Shown: one piece after another, positions 58,732 through 64,000 of the stretch
Layout of the letters: the number at the start of each line of letters is the position of its first letter
Numbering within the stretch: the first letter of the stretch is position 1
NCBI GenBank assembly: GCA_963731665.1
Contig: CAVSWP010000004.1
Span: 1-64,000, forward strand
Direction of reading: 5' to 3'
DNA: 64,000 nucleotides
From: Chersky-840 sp035604715
Lineage (GTDB): Bacteria; Actinomycetota; Acidimicrobiia; Acidimicrobiales; UBA8190
The notes under the pieces: generated by a model
Told to the model about the DNA's origin: nothing
Seen by the model: only the letters and a program-made list of their open reading frames with translations
Databases searched by the model: none
Position numbers and translations under genes: made by a program

Positions 58732-59595
58732 TCACGAATGCCGGCCGCCGCCGAGCACCCGCCGGGCGGTCGTCTCCACCCGTTGACCATTCAAGGAGAA
58801 GCGGAGGTCGGAGAGTGCGTGGAGGCGTGTCCAGGCGTCTTCCTCGTCGTCCCCGGTGGAGCTCCCGAGGCCGATCCGCAACAGCCGGCTGAGGAGCATG
58901 CGGCTGCTCAGAACCTGCTGGCGGGACAGGGGTCGCAGCAAGGGCGCCATGACGGCGTTCCACAGCACCACGGTGATCGGATTGCCGGCGAGGATGCGGC
59001 GGGGAGTGTCGACACGCGACAGGAACCGACGCCACTGGTACCACGGGACGGGCGCGATCCGCTGCATCGGGAGTGACTTCCACGGCACACGGCGGGCGAT
59101 GGGCCAGCACACGTCCTGCGCCAGCGCCGAGTAGGGGAGGTCGGTCCAGTCCGAGCGCCGAGACAGTGCAGCGTCCTGGCCCTCGACCCAGGCGTCGACG
59201 AAAGCGGACCCCGGGACGGCGGCACACATGTTACCGAAGAACCGGCCGAGCTCGTTCCCCCAGCACACGATGCCGGTGCCGTCGATCTCGGACATCAACT
59301 CGGGCAAGGGCGAGAGCGCCACGGTGTCGAGATCGATCCAGACCCCTCCGTGGCGTTGCAACAGGCGTGACCGCACGTAGTCCGAGCGGTAGTTCGGCGC
59401 CGGAAGCCGCTCCCAGCGTTCGACGTCGAGATCGGGAAGCCACTCCGTCGCCGTGTGGCGATCGAGCACGCGCAGCTCCAGGGGAGCACTGTGGCGACCA
59501 ATGGTCTCCAGGCACAGGTCGAGGTAAGACGAGCGCGACGTGCCGGGAAGGTTCTCCCAGTAGGCCCACACCGCCGCGGTGGTCTGTCCTGTCAT
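58732..59595 (-). CDS. Capsular polysaccharide synthesis-type glycosyltransferase
   Basis: 287 residues. A-Y-W-E-N-L-P-G near residue 11, then Y-R-S-D-Y-V-R-S-R-L-L-Q-R-H-G-G-V-W-I-D-L-D-T near residue 70 with the D-x-D motif, characteristic of the Caps_synth / GT32-like family. The family transfers sugars using nucleotide-sugar donors. The ATG overlaps the sulfotransferase stop (ATGA), so the two are translated together, which fits addition of a sugar and sulfate to the same polymer or glycolipid. Confidence 0.8.
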   Translation of the reverse strand: MTGQTTAAVWAYWENLPGTSRSSYLDLCLETIGRHSAPLELRVLDRHTATEWLPDLDVERWERLPAPNYRSDYVRSRLLQRHGGVWIDLDTVALSPLPELMSEIDGTGIVCWGNELGRFFGNMCAAVPGSAFVDAWVEGQDAALSRRSDWTDLPYSALAQDVCWPIARRVPWKSLPMQRIAPVPWYQWRRFLSRVDTPRRILAGNPITVVLWNAVMAPLLRPLSRQQVLSSRMLLSRLLRIGLGSSTGDDEEDAWTRLHALSDLRFSLNGQRVETTARRVLGGGRHS

Positions 59596-60524
59596 GCACC
59601 GATGCCGGGGGGAGCGCTCCGCCACCGGCCCAGGTCGCGCCCCAGGAGCTCCTCGAGCCTGCGGACCTCGGGCGCGAACTCTGCTTCGAGCTGGCGTCGG
59701 AGACCGGACCCCAGCGCGGGGCGGGTGCGCTGCTGGGTGTTCAAGGCGTGCAAGCGCCGTCGCATGCCGGCGCGCCGGTGCTCGTCTCGAACCAGGAGTC
59801 GACCGAGCCGGCGGGCAGGGGTCGGCGTACGGCGGAGGAACTCCCTGGTGAGGGTGCTGCGCACGACTTTGTTGGCGTTGACGACGTCAAAGTCGGGCGT
59901 GAAGTCGGGATCGATGCCCAGGAATTGCAAGGTGTCTCGGTACGTGCGCGCCGTCTCGGCCACCATGTCGTCGTAGAGGATGACACACACCCGATCACGG
60001 CCGAACACGGAGACGTACCGCTCCACCTGTTCGGCGTAGCGCGCCAGGTCCCGGTAGAACAGCCCAAAAGGCTTGCGGCAGCGCGGTGGGATGCGCGTGC
60101 CGTGCTTGCGGTCGTCCTCGGCGGCGAGCGCCTCGGTGAAGTCGCGCAGGTTCTCGTCTCCCTGGAAGAGCATCTCGCTGTGCTGTGAGTACATTTGGTC
60201 GACGGGGTTGCGCAGCATGATGATGATCCGACTTTCCGGGGCGAAGTCACGGATCTCCCTGGCGGCGCGCTGGGAGTACAGGTAGAAGACGGAGTGGTCC
60301 CCCCGGTAGCGCTTGTCGGCGTTGTCCGAGAACCAGGCCAGATAGGCTTCTCGAGTGATGCGCCACTTCTCGCCCTTCATGGTGGAGAAGTCGAGGTCGA
60401 AACTGAAGTAGTTGAGCTCCTTGCCGGCCACGAAGACGTCGGGGTGCTCGTTCAGATAGCTGGCGAAGGCGGTCGTGCCGGACTTGGGAGCCCCCACCAT
60501 GAACAGGTTGGGGTCAGCTGGCAT
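59592..60524 (-). CDS. Sulfotransferase (PAPS-dependent)
   Basis: 310 residues from ATG 60524. The 5'-phosphosulfate loop is M-V-G-A-P-K-S-G-T-T near residue 10, the 3'-phosphate motif is I-I-M-L-R-N-P-V-D-Q-M-Y-S-Q-H near residue 100. F-G-L-F-Y-R-D-L-A-R-Y-A-E-Q-V is the usual helix before the acceptor region. It would transfer sulfate from PAPS to a carbohydrate or lipid acceptor. Upstream residues to 60572 are excluded because the P-loop strand starts at the chosen ATG. Confidence 0.87.
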   Translation of the reverse strand: MPADPNLFMVGAPKSGTTAFASYLNEHPDVFVAGKELNYFSFDLDFSTMKGEKWRITREAYLAWFSDNADKRYRGDHSVFYLYSQRAAREIRDFAPESRIIIMLRNPVDQMYSQHSEMLFQGDENLRDFTEALAAEDDRKHGTRIPPRCRKPFGLFYRDLARYAEQVERYVSVFGRDRVCVILYDDMVAETARTYRDTLQFLGIDPDFTPDFDVVNANKVVRSTLTREFLRRTPTPARRLGRLLVRDEHRRAGMRRRLHALNTQQRTRPALGSGLRRQLEAEFAPEVRRLEELLGRDLGRWRSAPPGIGA

Positions 60525-60717
60525 CGTGCCCGTCCATGCCTCGAAGCCTAGAGCGCGGTGCCCCGAGATCATGACGTTGCGCCATCCCCGGGAACGGCAC
60601 CGACGGCGGCCCCATCAGACGGCATCGGCGCCACCTAGGCTAACCCTGCGAAATCCCGTGATCGGACTCCACTCCCAGGAGCGTCACGACGACGGCGACG
60701 ACGAGTCGGAGACGCAC

Positions 60718-61067
60718 GTGTCGACTGCTCATGAGCTTCTGGCCGCCCACCGCCGTACCACGTTGGCGCGCATTCATGACCTGGCCGCCGACCTCGACGG
60801 GATCGTCTCTTCTTCTGATGCCAACATCGACGACGAGCACGACCCGAGGGGGCGACACTCGCCTTCGAGCGAGCCCAGGTGGCCGCGCTGCTCAGCTCGT
60901 CCCAGGCCTACCTCGACGATCTGGACCGGGCGCTGTCCAGGGTGGACGACGGAACCTACTGGCTGTGCGACGGCTGCGGTGCGCACATCGCCCCCGAACG
61001 CCTGGCGGCCCGGCCCGCGGTGCGCACCTGCATTGGTTGCGCCCCAGGTCCCGCTCGTAGGGGTTAG
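60718..61067 (+). pseudogene. DksA/TraR family gene with a one-base frameshift
   Basis: GTG 60718 (CGGAG 7 nt upstream) opens a frame (V-S-T-A-H-E-L-L-A-A-H-R-R-T-T) that reads well to D-D-E-H-D-P near 60845. Sense then continues in the -1 frame: E-G-A-T-L-A-F-E-R-A-Q-V-A-A-L-L, and later C-D-G-C-G-A-H-I-A and C-I-G-C, the C4 zinc finger. One base is missing in the ACCCGAGGGGGCG stretch. It may be an assembly error in a homopolymer or real decay. It is related to the intact gene at 29467. It ends convergent with htrA, overlapping by 4 bp. Confidence 0.7.
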
Positions 61068-62578
61068 GCGGGCGGGCCGGCCGTGAGCTGGACAGAGGCG
61101 CTGTGACTGGCACCCTGGGCGTCCACCCACCCTACGGTCACCGTGTCGCCGGGTTTGAATTTGAGCAACGCATTGGTCAGGTCCGTGGCTGTCGAGATCG
61201 TGGTGGAGTTGATCGACACGATCGTGTCACCGGTCCCGATCCCGGCATTGTCGGCCGCGCTCCCCGAGGCCACACCCGCCACGTAGGCGCCGGCCACGCC
61301 GGTGCCGCCTTGCGATCCACCGAAGAAACCGTTCCCACCGGACTGTGATCCGTCAGTGACGTCGACGCCGAGCAACGCCCGCGGCCCGATCTCGATGGCA
61401 GAGCTGGCCTTGCCGGCCTTGATCTGGTTGGCGAGCGAGATGGCTTGGTCGATACCAATGGCATAGCCCTGGTTGGTGCCGCCGTTGCTCTCGGCCGCCG
61501 CGGTGTTCATACCGATGACTTTTCCGGAGGTATCGACGAGTGCTCCGCCCGAGTCCCCGGGTTGGATGTCGGCATCGGTCTCGATCAGCCCGTTGAGCGT
61601 CTCCGACAGCGTGCCGGCATCTCCGGCGGTGATGGTCTGGTTGAGAGCGGTGATCGTTCCTCCCACCGCGGTGGGGGTGCCGCCCGAGCCGCCGGCGTTG
61701 CCGATGGCCACCACGGGCTGGCCCACACTCAGGGTCGAGGAGTTGCCCGTACTGATCGTCTTGAGGCCCGAGGCGTCCTTGAGCTGCAGCAGGGCAACGT
61801 CGTCGGTCACCGAGTAACCGAGCACGGTGGCGCTGTAGGTCCGGTTACTCCCGACGATCTGCGCATTGATGGAGGTGGAGTTCTCGATCACATGGTTGTT
61901 CGTGAGCACCAGGCCCGACGAGGTGAGCACCATGCCCGTGCCCGCCGCCGCCCCACCCTGGTCCAAGGTGGTGTCGATGAAGACGAGGGCCGGATCGACC
62001 TGCGAGGCGATCGCCGACGAGTTGACGCCTGCGGGGGAGTTGCCAGAACCCGACCCTGAACCCGTCCCCGACCCCGATGATCCGTTGGTCGGTCCGCTGC
62101 CGAAGGAAGGCAGGCCGCTCGTGGCGTTGTGGTCGACGGCGCGCTCGACGGCGGCCCCCACGACACCGGAGATGGCCACGACGGCGACAGCCAGGATGGC
62201 GATGATCCCTCGGCTGCCCATTGGCCGGCGCATGGCCGGCGCGCCGAAGTGGGCGGGAGGGGGGCCGTAGGGGTATTGCGGGGCACCGAAGGGGTATTGG
62301 GGCGCAGCCCCCGGGGGGACGGGGCCCGGGGCCCAGTACCCACCCGGGCCCGGCCCTGCGGGAGGACCGGGCGCCCAGGGCGGCACAGGAGGAGGCGTCT
62401 GCGGTGGCGCGCCAGCGCCCGCCGTGGTGAACACGTCACTCGGACCCTCGGTGCCGGGTGCGGTGACCGGGAACTGGCTGGTGGGAGCGTCCGCCACGGG
62501 CGTGGGCGCGGTGGGCTCGCCCTCCGATGGCGCGGGAATCCCAGGCCCGCCGGGGTGCTCGCCGTTACCGGGGTCCAT
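61064..62578 (-). CDS. HtrA/DegP-type trypsin-like serine protease with PDZ domain
   Basis: 504 residues. A Pro/Gly/Ala-rich cytosolic N-terminus (1-125), one membrane helix (I-I-A-I-L-A-V-A-V-V-A-I-S-G-V-V-G) near residue 130, a Ser/Gly linker, then a trypsin fold: catalytic His in L-V-L-T-N-N-H-V-I, Asp in S-V-T-D-D-V-A-L-L, and Ser in Q-P-G-D-S-G-G-A-L. A C-terminal PDZ domain (residues 405-490) contains G-I-G-T-G-D-T-I-V-S-I-N. This is the mycobacterial PepD/HtrA layout for periplasmic protein quality control. AAGGAG lies 10 nt before the ATG, and GTG 62584 is an alternative start. Confidence 0.9.
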   Translation of the reverse strand: MDPGNGEHPGGPGIPAPSEGEPTAPTPVADAPTSQFPVTAPGTEGPSDVFTTAGAGAPPQTPPPVPPWAPGPPAGPGPGGYWAPGPVPPGAAPQYPFGAPQYPYGPPPAHFGAPAMRRPMGSRGIIAILAVAVVAISGVVGAAVERAVDHNATSGLPSFGSGPTNGSSGSGTGSGSGSGNSPAGVNSSAIASQVDPALVFIDTTLDQGGAAAGTGMVLTSSGLVLTNNHVIENSTSINAQIVGSNRTYSATVLGYSVTDDVALLQLKDASGLKTISTGNSSTLSVGQPVVAIGNAGGSGGTPTAVGGTITALNQTITAGDAGTLSETLNGLIETDADIQPGDSGGALVDTSGKVIGMNTAAAESNGGTNQGYAIGIDQAISLANQIKAGKASSAIEIGPRALLGVDVTDGSQSGGNGFFGGSQGGTGVAGAYVAGVASGSAADNAGIGTGDTIVSINSTTISTATDLTNALLKFKPGDTVTVGWVDAQGASHSASVQLTAGPPA

Positions 62579-62996
62579 GCTCACAGTGCTCCTTCTCTGA
62601 CTCTGTCGACCATATCGGTCGCTCACGCTGTACCTGTCCCACCCACCTTCGGGTGTGAACCTGTACCCCAGCTGGGAGATGGCTATCAATCCGCCATGAG
62701 AGAGCCCTGAGGGTCCGGGGACCGCCAGTGGATTCACGCCTTTGGACGAGCTCGAGGAGCTCCTCGTCGCCAGTCACGGCGGCATGTATGCGCTCGTCGA
62801 GCCGCCAATACCTGCGGCATTGTGACTGCGCGACCCTTCCCAACCGGGGAGCCAGGACCGATGACTACGCACAGTGCTCGCGCAACTCCAGGTAAGTCGC
62901 GAGAAGCTCCGGGCCCCTAAACTGACAGGTGCGCGGCGAGCCAACAGCCGTTGGGGCAAGACGGGGTTCGATCGCTCGACTGGGGGGGGCCGGGGG
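62579..62996. other. Gene-free stretch between htrA and a divergent hypothetical gene
   Basis: It holds the htrA leader and promoter: a minus-strand -10 TATGGT at 62614-62609, about 30 nt before the start. No ribosome binding site or coding-like frame was found in the rest. The 3' third may hold the promoter of the gene at 62997, but I see no clear box. Confidence 0.45.
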
Positions 62997-63548
62997 ATGC
63001 AATCTGACTCGTTCGTCGAAGGTGCGGCATCTGTTGCCGCCGTAGCGGCCGCAGCCGCGGTGTTGTATTCCCGTGCCTCGGCCCGAGCGGCGCGTGATGC
63101 CGTCGCAGCCGCCGAACGGACGGTGAGGCTGGCCGAGGTTTCGCGTCAAGCTGCTCACCGTGCCCAATTGCGTCGGCGCCTGGAACGAGTCGGCGAATTG
63201 GTCCAGCAGATCGTCGCTGCCTCGTCGTCGGAGGTCAGCACCGACGGGCTCTCGGAGAGAGCCAAGATGCAGTGCCACGCCTTGAGCCGGGCCCTCGTCG
63301 GGCTCGTCGACTTCCTCCCGCGATCGGCTGAGCTCAGCCGGGCGACAACGGCAGGTGAGCTCAGCGAACGAGCTGACCGGGCAGGTCTCGAGATAGACGC
63401 AGCGCTCAGGAAGCTGGCGAGATACCGCCAGCAGAGCACGTACCGACCCCGCCACGTCGCACCGTGGCACCGGCCGAGCCGAGCCCGGTCAGCGGCGGTC
63501 AGCGGCGGAGAGGGGTCCAACCACGTCACACGTCCGCCGACGCCGTGA
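62997..63548 (+). CDS. Hypothetical helical protein with N-terminal hydrophobic segment
   Basis: 183 residues. Residues 8-24 (A-A-S-V-A-A-V-A-A-A-A-A-V-L-Y) form one weak membrane helix, followed by a long Arg/Ala/Glu helical region (A-A-R-D-A-V-A-A-A-E-R-T-V-R-L-A-E-V) with coiled-coil character and a basic tail. ATG 62997 has a purine-rich GGGGG run just upstream. No family recognised. It overlaps the convergent transglutaminase-like gene by 23 nt. Confidence 0.5.
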   Translation: MQSDSFVEGAASVAAVAAAAAVLYSRASARAARDAVAAAERTVRLAEVSRQAAHRAQLRRRLERVGELVQQIVAASSSEVSTDGLSERAKMQCHALSRALVGLVDFLPRSAELSRATTAGELSERADRAGLEIDAALRKLARYRQQSTYRPRHVAPWHRPSRARSAAVSGGEGSNHVTRPPTP

Positions 63549-64000
63549 TGACACGGCTCACGTCGACGGCGACGTCGAGCCGGTGTGACCCCCCTCCTCC
63601 TTCTACCGAGCCCCGCAGGGGGGACACGTCCCAGTAGTCGCGTCCCCACGCAGTGGTGACGTAGGACTCCGCCACGAACTGGTCGTTGGTCGGGTCGACG
63701 TCGACCCATCCCCACCCCGGCAGATAGACCGACGCCCAGGCGTGGGACGCGTCCGCCCCCACCAGGCGCTGTTGCCCGGGTGGTGGCAGGGTCTCGATGT
63801 AGCCGCTCACATAGCGCGCCGAGAGCCCGAGCGAACGGATGCAACCGATCATGAGGTGTGCGAAGTCCTGACAGACGCCGCGCCGCTGCTCCAACACGAC
63901 GGCCAGCGGGGTGGAGATCGAGGTGAACCCGGGCTCGTAGACGAAGTCCCGGTGCACCCGACCCGTGAGGTCCTCTACCGCCTCCACCAGCGGTCGGCCC
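63526..64000 (-). CDS. Transglutaminase-like protein, partial (5' end outside the window)
   Basis: About 158 residues of the C-terminal part are visible. R-R-G-V-C-Q-D-F-A-H-L carries the catalytic Cys, A-D-A-S-H-A-W-A-S-V-Y-L-P-G-W-G-W the His, and V-D-V-D-P-T-N-D the Asp of the transglutaminase-like (papain-fold) superfamily, in the form found beside DUF403/circularly-permuted ATP-grasp genes in Actinobacteria. The frame stays open past the window end. Function cannot be narrowed further without the neighbouring genes. Confidence 0.82.
   Translation of the reverse strand, partial: GRPLVEAVEDLTGRVHRDFVYEPGFTSISTPLAVVLEQRRGVCQDFAHLMIGCIRSLGLSARYVSGYIETLPPPGQQRLVGADASHAWASVYLPGWGWVDVDPTNDQFVAESYVTTAWGRDYWDVSPLRGSVEGGGGSHRLDVAVDVSRVITASADV

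Overview
This window is 64 kb of chromosome from a high-GC actinobacterium. Start codons are often GTG or TTG, genes are tightly packed, and four-base GTGA or ATGA overlaps are common. From about 21.4 to 47.9 kb the gene order follows the Mycobacterium tuberculosis block Rv1692 to Rv1713: HAD phosphatase, tlyA, nadK, recN, pyrG, NUDIX, xerD, scpA, scpB, rluB, cmk and der. An AftD-like arabinofuranosyltransferase, an Rv2578c-like radical SAM gene with a LexA box, and many leaderless promoters also fit Actinobacteria. I suspect a member of class Acidimicrobiia, but that is inference; no rRNA is present.

Layout. 1-1.9 kb: a Lon-substrate-binding-domain protein, a coiled-coil hypothetical and a histidine phosphatase. 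2.0-12.6 kb: envelope and glycan genes, comprising a membrane protein with a spermidine-synthase-like domain, a methyltransferase, a GT-C glycosyltransferase, an acyltransferase, and a very large AftD-like gene interrupted by a frameshift. 12.8-20.2 kb: two MFS transporters, a nitroreductase, a Gfo/Idh/MocA oxidoreductase, a flavodoxin-like protein and a Tat-exported dimethylformamidase-like protein. 20.2-37.4 kb: housekeeping genes for DNA repair (radical SAM gene behind a LexA box, recN), NAD kinase, TlyA, CTP synthase, XerD, chromosome condensation (scpAB), rRNA pseudouridylation and aromatic amino acid synthesis (aroH, tyrA, aroA), then cmk and plsC. 38.0-45.0 kb: a minus-strand string (ispH, MFS, HD protein, GT2, YfhO-like) lying between plsC and a divergent DUF512-der pair.

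48.2-55.7 kb is an accessory zone starting at a tRNA-Pro(GGG) gene. GC is lower there, the genes are small secreted or membrane proteins of unknown function, and a tRNA-3'-end-like repeat and strong hairpins are present. Two tandem paralogous GT-C-like membrane genes follow, then a scar where a truncated ABC-2 permease meets a truncated sialidase-like gene. 55.8-60.5 kb is a surface-polysaccharide patch (SGNH acyltransferase, cupin, capsular-type glycosyltransferase, sulfotransferase). 60.7-64 kb carries a frameshifted DksA/TraR gene, an HtrA-type protease, a hypothetical protein and the end of a transglutaminase-like gene.

The least expected signals are regulatory. At least fourteen starts have a TANNNT -10 box ending 6-8 nt upstream, which implies leaderless mRNAs. 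One of these drives a 13-codon leader ORF whose stop overlaps the pyrG start codon. A consensus LexA box sits in the promoter of the Rv2578c-like radical SAM gene. All calls were made by reading sequence and recognising families; no database search was run.
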